Positions 1 to 5,860 of a DNA stretch of 14,107 bases are shown piece after piece. Source of the stretch: Bacillota bacterium (lineage in GTDB: Bacteria > Bacillota_I > Bacilli_A > Acholeplasmatales > Acholeplasmataceae); NCBI GenBank assembly GCA_027620815.1, contig JAQCDH010000014.1, positions 1 to 14,107 on the forward strand, written 5' to 3'. The notes beneath the pieces are model-generated. The model saw only the letters and a list, made by a program, of their open reading frames with translations, searched no databases and had not been told where the DNA came from. Numbering within the stretch: the first letter of the stretch is position 1; every line of letters begins with the position of its first letter. The position numbers were made by a program, and so were the translations under genes.

Positions 1-293
1 TAAGGCATCTCTCCTAAGTATAAAAGATATGTTAAAGCTGTTAAAACCAGTGCCTTATCAGCGATAGGATCAAAGAATTTACCAAAAATCGTAATCGTAT
101 TGGTCTTTCGTGCGATATAACCATCTAAATAATCAGTGAAAGCAGACAAGAAAAATAATATCGAAATGATGAATTGCTCAATACTTAATCCAAGAAATCC
201 AATTGGATCATCTAATGGTTGAATATAGACAATGATTACCATGATTGGTATAATCACAAATCTTGATAGTGTTAATTTGTTTGCTAAGTTCAT
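1..293 (-). CDS. pgsA: CDP-diacylglycerol--glycerol-3-phosphate 3-phosphatidyltransferase, N-terminal half (runs off left edge)
   Basis: Membrane enzyme that joins CDP-diacylglycerol and glycerol-3-phosphate to give phosphatidylglycerophosphate, the committed step to phosphatidylglycerol. Only the first 97 codons are present; the family is about 180-200 residues, so roughly half is outside the window. The complete CDP-alcohol phosphatidyltransferase signature is visible: D54-x2-D57-G58-x2-A61-R62-x8-G71-x3-D75-x3-D79, which supplies the metal and substrate ligands. Hydrophobic segments flank it (about residues 12-23, 41-52 and 81-93). The start ATG (291-293) follows a GAGGT Shine-Dalgarno (301-305) at 7 nt spacing. 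The gene diverges from rpsT and has its own extended -10 promoter. Family assignment is firm; the pgsA symbol rests on the short N-terminus typical of bacterial PgsA and the absence of extra domains. Confidence 0.93.
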   Translation of the reverse strand, partial: MNLANKLTLSRFVIIPIMVIIVYIQPLDDPIGFLGLSIEQFIISILFFLSAFTDYLDGYIARKTNTITIFGKFFDPIADKALVLTALTYLLYLGEMP

Positions 294-316
294 TTTAAGT
301 ACCTCATAACATTCAT

Positions 317-325
317 ATTTTACCA
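317..325 (-). promoter_or_regulatory. extended -10 promoter for pgsA
   Basis: On the minus strand TGG-TAAAAT is an extended -10 element (TGN plus a 5/6 match to TATAAT) 23 nt before the pgsA ATG. This would give a leader of about 16 nt carrying the GAGGT Shine-Dalgarno. No good -35 is seen at 16-18 nt spacing, which is usual for extended -10 promoters. Inferred from sequence only. Confidence 0.5.
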
Positions 326-342
326 TAAAAAAGTTTTTGTTG

Positions 343-371
343 TTGCTTTTTTGGTCTTGTTTTGATAGAAT
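343..371 (+). promoter_or_regulatory. promoter for rpsT
   Basis: TTGCTT (343-348), a 17-nt spacer and TAGAAT (366-371), preceded by TGA so that it also reads as an extended -10 (TGA-TAGAAT). The expected start near 378 leaves a leader of about 20 nt with the strong Shine-Dalgarno GGAGGTG at 387-393, 5 nt before the ATG. It is a well-formed vegetative promoter, fitting a highly expressed ribosomal protein gene. Confidence 0.6.
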
Positions 372-398
372 AATATCGCGTAAATTGGAGGTGAAACA

Positions 399-662
399 AT
401 GGCAAACATTAAACAACAAATCAAACGTAATAAAACGAACGAAAAGAGACGTCTATTCAATGCATCTTATAAATCATCAGTTCGTACTGCAATCAAAGCC
501 GTTGAGCGTGCGGTAGAAAGTAAAGATGCCGACGCTGCTAAAACTACCTTAGCTTTCGCAAGTAAAAAGCTAGACAAGGGTCAAGCAAAGGGTATCTTTC
601 ACAAAAACTTCGTTGCTCGTAACAAATCACAGTTAGCAACACTCGTTAATGGTGTAAAATAA
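399..662 (+). CDS. rpsT: 30S ribosomal protein S20
   Basis: Primary 16S rRNA-binding protein of the small subunit. The 87-residue, strongly basic, all-helical sequence is typical: it opens MANIKQQIKRNKTNEKRR and has the conserved central helices (SSVRTAIKAVERAV) and the C-terminal KGIFHKNFVARNKSQLA region. Length matches the family. The start is fixed by GGAGGTG just upstream. It is the only plus-strand gene in the window, monocistronic between its own promoter and a hairpin that begins right at its stop codon. Its position beside holA is the same as in Bacillus, where rpsT also faces holA. Confidence 0.98.
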   Translation: MANIKQQIKRNKTNEKRRLFNASYKSSVRTAIKAVERAVESKDADAAKTTLAFASKKLDKGQAKGIFHKNFVARNKSQLATLVNGVK

Positions 663-683
663 AAGAATGGCATCCATTCTTTT
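661..683. terminator. bidirectional Rho-independent terminator shared by rpsT and the exonuclease gene
   Basis: A perfect 10-bp inverted repeat, AAAAGAATGG (661-670) and CCATTCTTTT (674-683), with a 3-nt loop. On the plus strand the T run continues to 687, giving a strong terminator for rpsT. On the minus strand the hairpin follows the exonuclease stop by 2 nt and ends in TTTT plus a nearby TTTT, so it is likely weaker. The repeat overlaps the last bases of the rpsT stop codon, and the plus-strand T run overlaps the exonuclease stop codon (686-688). Confidence 0.85.
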
Positions 684-685
684 TT

Positions 686-1342
686 TTATAGCTTAGATAC
701 AAGCATTAAATCTTTCATCCCACTTCTTTGTGGTAAATATTTTACATGTGGTAACTTTAAACCAAAATATGTTCTAAATGGTGGATAGCCAATAATATTT
801 TGATACGTATCAATGATGTGCGCATTTTCTGTGTGCATTTTTTTTAATACTTCAAATGTCGCAATCACATCATCTAATGCGCGGTGGGTATTTGGCGTCG
901 TGACTTGATAATAATCAACTGCATCTGAAAGTTTATGAGATGTGGTACTTAAATCTCTAAAAATTGTTAAGACATCAAGAATGTCATTGTTAATACGATA
1001 TTCACTTTTTACATATTTTTTAATAAGCGTTTCATAAAAACTCAAATCAAACATGACATTATATCCACAAATTACAGCCTCTTCGGGAATAAATTGAAAT
1101 AATTGTTGAGCTGCATCAACTCTTGGTATCCCTTGAGTTTGAAGCATACCATCTGTAATATGTGTAATTTCGATAATTTTTTGAGGTAGTGGTTGATCTC
1201 TTTTAATAAATGCTTGATAGGTATCAATAATCTCAAAATTTGAGGTCGAAAATAAAAGTGCACCGATTTCTATAATGTCATCTTCACGACCCTTGAAACC
1301 TGTTGTTTCAAAATCAATGATGGCGATTATCTGTTGTTTCAT
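686..1342 (-). CDS. DnaQ-like DEDDh 3'-5' exonuclease
   Basis: Predicted metal-dependent 3'-5' exonuclease of the RNase T/DnaQ (epsilon) superfamily, 218 residues. Exo I is IDFETTG with D10 and E12; Exo II is GYNVMFDLSFY with D99; Exo III is HRALDDV with H153 and D158 (H-x4-D), completing a DEDDh active site. The exonuclease fold ends near residue 172. The remaining 45 or so residues, rich in aromatic and basic residues, form a tail I cannot assign. The ATG (1340-1342) is set by a perfect AGGAGGT (1347-1353) that lies inside the holA coding region, and the gene overlaps the holA 3' end by 29 nt. The context suggests a replication or repair role, but in Firmicute relatives PolC carries its own proofreading domain, so this could equally be a stand-alone repair or RNA exonuclease. 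Family sure, exact role not. Confidence 0.88.
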   Translation of the reverse strand: MKQQIIAIIDFETTGFKGREDDIIEIGALLFSTSNFEIIDTYQAFIKRDQPLPQKIIEITHITDGMLQTQGIPRVDAAQQLFQFIPEEAVICGYNVMFDLSFYETLIKKYVKSEYRINNDILDVLTIFRDLSTTSHKLSDAVDYYQVTTPNTHRALDDVIATFEVLKKMHTENAHIIDTYQNIIGYPPFRTYFGLKLPHVKYLPQRSGMKDLMLVSKL

Positions 1343-2285
1343 TTTGACCTCCTATCAAAAATAAATAGACACCTAGTGTTTTATCTATTTGACCTGATTT
1401 TATTTTAAAATCTAAAATATTGATGGCATCTATCGCTTTTTCGATGTCTTTCGTTTCAAGTGATTTTGATTCTTTAATTAAATAATATGCTTTACCATTT
1501 GAAACATTCAACTTTTCTGATATTTGCCTTTGATCTAACCCTACTTTTAAATAACGTTTTACATCTTCGATTTCAATTAGTTTTCGACTTATCATAGATA
1601 GAATGCTTAAAGGATCTTCTTGACTAACCAGTAAGTCTTCAAAAAGTGATAAGGATTGTTTAATGTCACCTTGTATGTAACTAGTAACGATATCAAAGAT
1701 ATTATCTTCAATTGGAGCAGGCACCATCATTAAAATATCTTCTTTCAAAATCACTTTTTGTTGTATCTTATACGTTTTTAAAATCGCTAAATAAGAATAC
1801 ATGGTTTCTTCTTGATTTTTTAATCGGTCTAGGAAAAATTGTTGCGTAGAAAAATCCATACTAAAGCCATCTTCTAACAAATTTGATTGAATGTATGATG
1901 ACATGTCTTGAGTATTCATTTGGCTTGTTTTTTGAATATCAACATACAAATTAAATGCTTTTTTTAACTCTGGATGATCTGGCGCTTTTTCTATTTGTAT
2001 ACATAAAATTAAATCTTCATCACTTCTTTGTAAAACTTGAATGAATTTTTCTCGATGATTGTCTTCTTCTAAAATTTCTTCTAAATGAAACAGAAGCATG
2101 ATTTTTGCATCAAAAAATAATGATGGTGTAATCATAGCTTCATACACATCTGAAAATGAACTCTCTTTACAATCAAACTGGATGAGATCGTACGTATCGT
2201 TTTTAATTGTGTCGATATGTTTTTGAATTTGTATTTGTAAATGTTGATTATTTGGACTTATCCAAACATAATTTTTTATTATCAT
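1314..2285 (-). CDS. holA: DNA polymerase III subunit delta
   Basis: Clamp-loader subunit that opens the beta sliding clamp. The 323-residue protein has the layout of HolA/YqeN: an AAA+-like N-terminal region without a P-loop (residues 1 to about 135), a middle helical region, and a C-terminal collar domain (about 205-310, including QISEKLNVSNGKAYYLI). Length is slightly short of the usual 330-345. Position between comEC and rpsT is conserved in Bacilli, which supports the call strongly since delta subunits diverge in sequence. No Shine-Dalgarno precedes the ATG; a TGGTATAAT element ends 6 nt before it, so the message may be leaderless. An in-frame TAA (the comEC relic stop) lies 7 codons upstream, so the start cannot be far from this ATG. 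It ends in TGA, showing the standard code. Confidence 0.9.
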   Translation of the reverse strand: MIIKNYVWISPNNQHLQIQIQKHIDTIKNDTYDLIQFDCKESSFSDVYEAMITPSLFFDAKIMLLFHLEEILEEDNHREKFIQVLQRSDEDLILCIQIEKAPDHPELKKAFNLYVDIQKTSQMNTQDMSSYIQSNLLEDGFSMDFSTQQFFLDRLKNQEETMYSYLAILKTYKIQQKVILKEDILMMVPAPIEDNIFDIVTSYIQGDIKQSLSLFEDLLVSQEDPLSILSMISRKLIEIEDVKRYLKVGLDQRQISEKLNVSNGKAYYLIKESKSLETKDIEKAIDAINILDFKIKSGQIDKTLGVYLFLIGGQNETTDNRHH

Positions 2286-2291
2286 ATAAAG

Positions 2292-2300
2292 ATTATACCA
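2292..2300 (-). promoter_or_regulatory. extended -10 promoter positioned for a leaderless holA mRNA
   Basis: The minus strand reads TGG-TATAAT-CTTTAT-ATG: a perfect TATAAT with the TGN extension, and the holA ATG begins 7 nt after the last base of the -10. That is the usual distance to the transcription start, so transcription should begin at or next to the A of the start codon. No Shine-Dalgarno is present and no convincing -35 is seen. A strong terminator lies about 340 nt upstream at the end of yqeM, so a promoter is needed here. Confidence 0.6.
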
Positions 2301-2303
2301 AAT

Positions 2304-2624
2304 TTATGGTGGATAGGTTTCCCATTTTATTTCTCCTTGATGAATGGTCATTTGAATGCTACCATCTAATGATGTTATGAAATACTTTATGTGAAAAACT
2401 TTCAATTGATTGATGACTTCTTGATGTGGCATACCGTATCGATTATTAATCGATGTACTAATGATCCCGAATTCAGGATTTAATGCATAAAGTAATTCTG
2501 ATGAGGTTGATGTTTTTGAACCATGATGTCCTACTTTTAATACATCGATATCTTTATTGATATATGTTATAAGTTGCTTTTCTCTTTCTTTTGAAGCATC
2601 TCCAGTAAATAATATTAAAATCAT
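2304..2624 (-). pseudogene. comEC: comEC 3' remnant (C-terminal half of the metallo-beta-lactamase domain)
   Basis: The 106 codons correspond to the extreme C-terminus of ComEC, the DNA-uptake channel protein: FTGD (D9), KVGHHGSKTSTS (H33, H34), the INNRYG block and a C-terminal DGSIQ strand. Full ComEC is about 700 residues or more; the OB-fold, the Competence membrane domain and the first half of the metallo-beta-lactamase domain with its HxHxDH-type ligands are gone. An in-frame TAA sits two codons before the ATG, so the open frame does not extend further. There is no Shine-Dalgarno, and only 20 nt separate it from yqeM. It lies between the yqeM terminator and the holA promoter, so it is probably little transcribed. 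From memory of the family the second block is usually GHPH; here it is GMPH. The remaining frame has no internal stop, so a small expressed protein cannot be ruled out. Confidence 0.8.
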
Positions 2625-2636
2625 GGAATTTTACTT

Positions 2637-2671
2637 AAAAAAAATTACCGTTTCGCAACGATAATTTTTTT
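2637..2671 (-). terminator. Rho-independent terminator at the end of yqeM
   Basis: On the minus strand ATTATCGTT (2665-2657) pairs with AACGGTAAT (2652-2644, one G-U wobble) around GCGA (2656-2653), a GNRA tetraloop. Adjacent A and T runs lengthen the stem to 15 bp. Eight T residues follow (2644-2637). The 5' arm encodes the last YqeM residues and the yqeM stop codon lies in the 3' arm. It should end the long upstream transcript before the comEC relic and holA. Confidence 0.8.
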
Positions 2672-3265
2672 ATTCGGATCAATGGATGAGATTTGTATGA
2701 CTTCAAAATCTAAGTCTTTGAAATACTGATAAAAATCAATGTGAAGATGCATGTATTGAGTGAGTTCTATCGATGTATCATCAAATTGAATGCGATGATA
2801 TATTTCATCTTGATAGATGTTTCTTTCCCATGTGTAATGAACTGGTTTTTCATGGACTTCCCTAACCTTGGATAAAGGCTTTATAAAATAATCGAATACA
2901 ATCATTCCATGTTCATCGAGCGCATCTACTGCATGCGATAATACAATTATTGGATCTTTTGAAAAATGAATGACGTCCATTGATAAAATGATGATATCTG
3001 CATAATATGGAAAGGGTTGATGCATATCATGTATTTTAAAATGAATTTTTGGATGCTTAGTTTTTGCATAAGATATCATTTGTACATCATGATCTATTCC
3101 GTATAAATATTGAGAATTATGGTCTAACATTGAAAGTAATTTCCCAGTTCCACATCCTACATCTAAAAGACGCGTATTTTCATCCAAATAAGGTTTTATG
3201 ATTTCTATGTACTGATCATAAATTTCTTTTTTTATCGAAAAATCATAAATCTTTTGAAATGTCAT
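2645..3265 (-). CDS. yqeM: class I SAM-dependent methyltransferase, YqeM family
   Basis: Predicted S-adenosylmethionine-dependent methyltransferase of 206 residues. Motif I is LLDVGCGTGKLL (33-44), an acidic residue follows at the end of strand 2 (YGIDHD), and IIILSMDVIHF fits the later motif IV/post-IV strand. No substrate is known for the YqeM family, and the sequence does not reveal one. Family members are usually about 240-250 residues, so this copy is short. The start overlaps rsfS by 23 nt with no clear Shine-Dalgarno, suggesting translation coupled to rsfS. Naming rests on position: rsfS-yqeM-comEC-holA is the conserved Bacillus order. It is the last gene before a strong terminator. 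Confidence 0.85.
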   Translation of the reverse strand: MTFQKIYDFSIKKEIYDQYIEIIKPYLDENTRLLDVGCGTGKLLSMLDHNSQYLYGIDHDVQMISYAKTKHPKIHFKIHDMHQPFPYYADIIILSMDVIHFSKDPIIVLSHAVDALDEHGMIVFDYFIKPLSKVREVHEKPVHYTWERNIYQDEIYHRIQFDDTSIELTQYMHLHIDFYQYFKDLDFEVIQISSIDPNKKIIVAKR

Positions 3266-3575
3266 CTACCGTATATTCCATGAGTCTTTGGTCAAATTGA
3301 TAAAATTGTCTTGATGGTTCATTAAAAATATGTACAATCACATCAAAACAGTCCATGAGTAACCATGATCCTCCTTTACCTTCTGAGTGTTTGATTTCTT
3401 TGTCACCAAGTGCTTTTTTTATATAATTGATTGCGGCATTTGATTGTCTGTCGTTTGCTGTTGCAACAATAAAATAATCATAAAAAGGTGACACACTTTT
3501 TAAATTAAATACTTTAATATCTTTTGCTTTGACGTTTTCTAATTGATCAATAATTGTTTTAATTTTAGATGACAT
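3243..3575 (-). CDS. rsfS: ribosome silencing factor RsfS (RsfA/Iojap family)
   Basis: Binds protein uL14 on free 50S subunits and blocks subunit joining, saving energy in starvation. The 110-residue single-domain protein shows the family pattern: an N-terminal helix, KAKDIKVFNLKSVSPFYDYFIVATANDRQ in the middle (about residues 16-45), then GSWLLMDCFDVIVHIFNE and the RQFYQFDQRLMEY end. Length is normal. A Shine-Dalgarno GAGGA (3581-3585) is 5 nt before the ATG. It overlaps yqeK by 11 nt and yqeM by 23 nt, the same neighbours as in Bacillus. It ends in TGA. Confidence 0.95.
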   Translation of the reverse strand: MSSKIKTIIDQLENVKAKDIKVFNLKSVSPFYDYFIVATANDRQSNAAINYIKKALGDKEIKHSEGKGGSWLLMDCFDVIVHIFNEPSRQFYQFDQRLMEYTVDDISKDL

Positions 3576-4143
3576 GATTTTCCTCTATATTTTTTTTTGC
3601 TTTTTTAAACCAAGGATGAATCTTTTGATTTTCTTTCAAATGCATTTGATATTTTAATTCAAATGCCATCTTGTATGCTGCTTCTACGTTTTTGAGTGCA
3701 ACATTGAATATCAACGTTGTGTCATGATGTTTACGACTTGGTTCACAAACATCAGAAATAATAAGTAACTTTGCATAAATGTCTAAATCATCATGCCCTG
3801 TACAATGATAGATTAATGCATCTAATATGGATTGATCTTCGATGTTATATTTTTCTTTTGCGATATAACATGCTGACAATGCATGTAAATAGTATGAATA
3901 ATCTTCAAAAATAGTTAGATACCTAGGATTTGAATGACTTAGGTGCCAATCATCATCTTCTTTTTTTGTAATATCATGTAAATACGCAATAATAAGCGAT
4001 TTTGTAACGTTCAAATGATGTTGTTTTGAAAATGTCTCCATGCAAGAAGCGACACCTTGAATGTGTAAAAGTCTTTTTGGATGTGATTTCATGACATGAT
4101 TCACATCATGAATCACATTACTTAAAGTCTTTAAATAATCCAT
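3565..4143 (-). CDS. yqeK: HD-domain phosphohydrolase YqeK (likely symmetrical Ap4A hydrolase)
   Basis: HD-superfamily enzyme of 192 residues. H27 (LLHIQG), H56-D57 (AYLHDITK), the later LHALSA histidine, YHCTGHDD and ISDVCEPSR match the YqeK pattern and its metal ligands. YqeK proteins from Firmicutes hydrolyse diadenosine tetraphosphate symmetrically to two ADP (established for the family). In Bacillus yqeK follows nadD (yqeJ); here nadD, yqeH, aroE and yqeI are absent between yqeG and yqeK. It overlaps the yqeG 3' end by 26 nt, with only a GGAAGAG-like stretch upstream, so coupled translation is likely. A C-terminal basic tail (about residues 170-192) is richer in lysine than the rest. Confidence 0.88.
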   Translation of the reverse strand: MDYLKTLSNVIHDVNHVMKSHPKRLLHIQGVASCMETFSKQHHLNVTKSLIIAYLHDITKKEDDDWHLSHSNPRYLTIFEDYSYYLHALSACYIAKEKYNIEDQSILDALIYHCTGHDDLDIYAKLLIISDVCEPSRKHHDTTLIFNVALKNVEAAYKMAFELKYQMHLKENQKIHPWFKKAKKNIEENHVI

Positions 4144-4690
4144 GAATTTCTCTTCCGTATGCGATTAGCGAATCATTTAAAAGTTTAGGATATTTTTTAC
4201 TCATCTTCTTTAATAACATACGTTCGATTTTTCGATTTGTTCTTGTAAAAAAATGATCAGAACGTTGTTTGAGAGGTTTCACTAAAATAGAAGTTATATT
4301 CATTCTTGCTGCTCCAAATATATCTGTCATCAATTGATCACCAATAAATATAGACGTATTGACTTGAGCAGAAGCTTTTTTAAGTGCTCTTTTGTATCCT
4401 GATTTAAATGGTTTTTTAGCACTATGAATAAAATTATATCCTGCTTTAATGCATGCGTGTGAAACTCTTTTGTAGCCACTATTTGAAACAATAACAACTT
4501 TGAAATCTTTTTTTAATTGTTCTAAAAATAACAAGTTTTCAGTAGAAATTATTTTTTCATCATAACTCATAACCGTATTATCAAGGTCAAAAAACAAGGT
4601 TTTTATACCTTGCTTCTTAAAATCATCATACGGAATATCTTGAAATGATTGTACGTATAATTGAGGTTTGAGATATGGAATAATTGCCAT
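4118..4690 (-). CDS. yqeG: HAD-IIIA family phosphatase YqeG
   Basis: Haloacid-dehalogenase-type phosphatase of 190 residues with all four motifs: I, FFDLDNTVM with D35 (nucleophile) and D37; II, VIVSNSG (S69); III, K92 in SAKKPFK; IV, FIGDQLMTD with D118 and D123. YqeG belongs to the same family as the Gep4/PGP-phosphatase proteins of fungi and plants. Its own substrate in Firmicutes is not settled as far as I know. pgsA in the same window makes phosphatidylglycerophosphate, so PGP is a reasonable candidate substrate (inference). The start codon shares one base with the greA stop (TAATG) and no Shine-Dalgarno is visible, a classic reinitiation arrangement. Confidence 0.9.
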   Translation of the reverse strand: MAIIPYLKPQLYVQSFQDIPYDDFKKQGIKTLFFDLDNTVMSYDEKIISTENLLFLEQLKKDFKVVIVSNSGYKRVSHACIKAGYNFIHSAKKPFKSGYKRALKKASAQVNTSIFIGDQLMTDIFGAARMNITSILVKPLKQRSDHFFTRTNRKIERMLLKKMSKKYPKLLNDSLIAYGREIHGLFKDFK

Positions 4691-5163
4691 TATTCAATCG
4701 TTAAAATTTCAATCGTTGAAACTTTATTTGTCTCTGATTTAAATGTAATGATATCTCCAATTTCATGACCTTTAAGTGCTTTACCTATGGGAGACTCAAT
4801 TGATATTTTATTGAGTTTAGGATCGACTTCGATACTAGAAATAAAATAAAATTCCTTGTCTTTTCCAGTGTCTTTAAATTGAATCTTAACTTTTTTACCA
4901 ATATTAACAACATCTTCATTACTTGTTTTAATAATTTTTGAATACTTTAAGATGTTTTCAATCTCAGTGATTCTTGATTCGATACGAGCTTGTTCTGTTC
5001 TTGCAGCATCATAATCTGCATTTTCAGATAAATCGCCTTGTGCTCGCGCTTCTTTTAAAGCATCTAAATTTTCTTGTCTTTTTACATCAACAAGTTCTTT
5101 AAGTTCTTCTTTTAAATGATCATAACCTTCTTGGGTTAATTGGTAAACAGGTTTTATAGCCAT
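4690..5163 (-). CDS. greA: transcription elongation factor GreA
   Basis: Enters the RNA polymerase secondary channel and stimulates cleavage of backtracked transcripts. The 157-residue protein has the usual two parts: an N-terminal antiparallel coiled coil (about 1-77) whose tip carries GDLSENADYDAA with the catalytic acidic residues D44 and E47, and a C-terminal FKBP-like domain (about 80-157) containing ISIESPIGKALKGHEIGD. Length is normal. AGGAGG (5169-5174) lies 5 nt before the ATG. A perfect TATAAT overlaps the upstream gene's stop codon, so greA probably also has its own promoter. It is followed directly by yqeG through a TAATG junction. Confidence 0.97.
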   Translation of the reverse strand: MAIKPVYQLTQEGYDHLKEELKELVDVKRQENLDALKEARAQGDLSENADYDAARTEQARIESRITEIENILKYSKIIKTSNEDVVNIGKKVKIQFKDTGKDKEFYFISSIEVDPKLNKISIESPIGKALKGHEIGDIITFKSETNKVSTIEILTIE

Positions 5164-5190
5164 AATATCCTCCTAAAATCCTTCTCTACT

Positions 5191-5196
5191 ATTATA
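5191..5196 (-). promoter_or_regulatory. possible greA promoter (-10 TATAAT)
   Basis: On the minus strand a perfect TATAAT overlaps the stop codon of the YgjP-like gene, 27 nt before the greA ATG, leaving a leader of about 20 nt with AGGAGG. The best -35 candidate is TTAACG (5216-5221), but the spacing is 19 nt and there is no TGN extension, so strength is uncertain. Confidence 0.4.
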
Positions 5197-5860
5197 ACGT
5201 AAAATGTGTGGGAATCGTTAATGTTTTGAGCCATTTTGATAATTCTTTATCATTAGAACATAATTGATGTTGCAAGTCATAAAATGATTTTTGATGATGA
5301 AACTCTTTCGTATGGGCATATTCATGCATAATGACATAATCGATGAGTTTAGGATCAAGCATATATAAATAACTATTCAGTGTGATTTTGTTTTTTAAAC
5401 GATGATAACTGCCATATTTTGATTGTATATACTTAATTTCAATGTTTACAGGCTTTAAACCATGTTTGATGATGTGTGCTTGAATCTCATGTTGAATCAA
5501 TTCAAGGTACTTTTGAAATTCCAATTTTAAAAATAACTTAAATCCAACATCAAAACTAGTTGGATGAGCGATTTTTAATTGATTGTGATGGATTTCATAA
5601 TGAAACTCACTTTGTTTGTAATCAATCGTAATCGCTTTTCCTAACAATGTATATTGAATGTCATGAAGTTTTTGATAGGTTTGCAATAACCTACGTTCAT
5701 TTTCGGTGACATATTGTTGTATGAGTTGATGTGAAAGTAGTTTAGGTACAGTTATGTGACATCCTGTATTTCTCATGCGAACATACATATGTTTGTTTTT
5801 TTTACGATAAATATATACTGGCATGTCCTTGTGTATGTACATCATAGGTCTTGTCACCAT
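5192..5860 (-). CDS. YgjP-like (DUF45) zinc metallopeptidase-fold protein
   Basis: 222-residue protein of the YgjP/DUF45 family, which shares the SprT/WLM zincin core. The zinc site is MHEYAHTKEFHHQKSFY: H179-E180-x2-H183 and a third ligand at H189 (HExxH-x5-H spacing). Upstream, SKYGSYHRLKNKITLNSYL (about 147-165) corresponds to the family's conserved SxWGSC-like strand before the active-site helix. No signal peptide or membrane segment is seen, so it is cytosolic. The biological role of the family is not established. The ATG at 5860 overlaps trmR by 7 nt without a Shine-Dalgarno; ATG codons at 5845 or 5842 lie a few bases after GGTGA and are equally good starts. The last codon overlaps a possible greA promoter. 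Confidence 0.85.
   Translation of the reverse strand: MVTRPMMYIHKDMPVYIYRKKNKHMYVRMRNTGCHITVPKLLSHQLIQQYVTENERRLLQTYQKLHDIQYTLLGKAITIDYKQSEFHYEIHHNQLKIAHPTSFDVGFKLFLKLEFQKYLELIQHEIQAHIIKHGLKPVNIEIKYIQSKYGSYHRLKNKITLNSYLYMLDPKLIDYVIMHEYAHTKEFHHQKSFYDLQHQLCSNDKELSKWLKTLTIPTHFTL

Noticed and set aside
1072..1263. Minus-strand open frame in another frame of the exonuclease gene
   Set aside because: Shadow frame within a gene with a complete DEDDh motif set; no independent evidence. The short minus-strand frames at 8821-9021 and 13035-13217 were rejected for the same reason.
2304..2624. Stand-alone small metallo-beta-lactamase enzyme
   Set aside because: The HxHxDH metal ligands needed for activity are missing and both position and sequence match the end of ComEC, so a relic is the better explanation.
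4693..4717. Direct repeat TTCAATCGTT (4693-4702 and 4708-4717)
   Set aside because: It lies in the greA 3' end and simply encodes the repeated Thr-Ile-Glu in the GreA C-terminus; no sign of a regulatory or mobile-element role.
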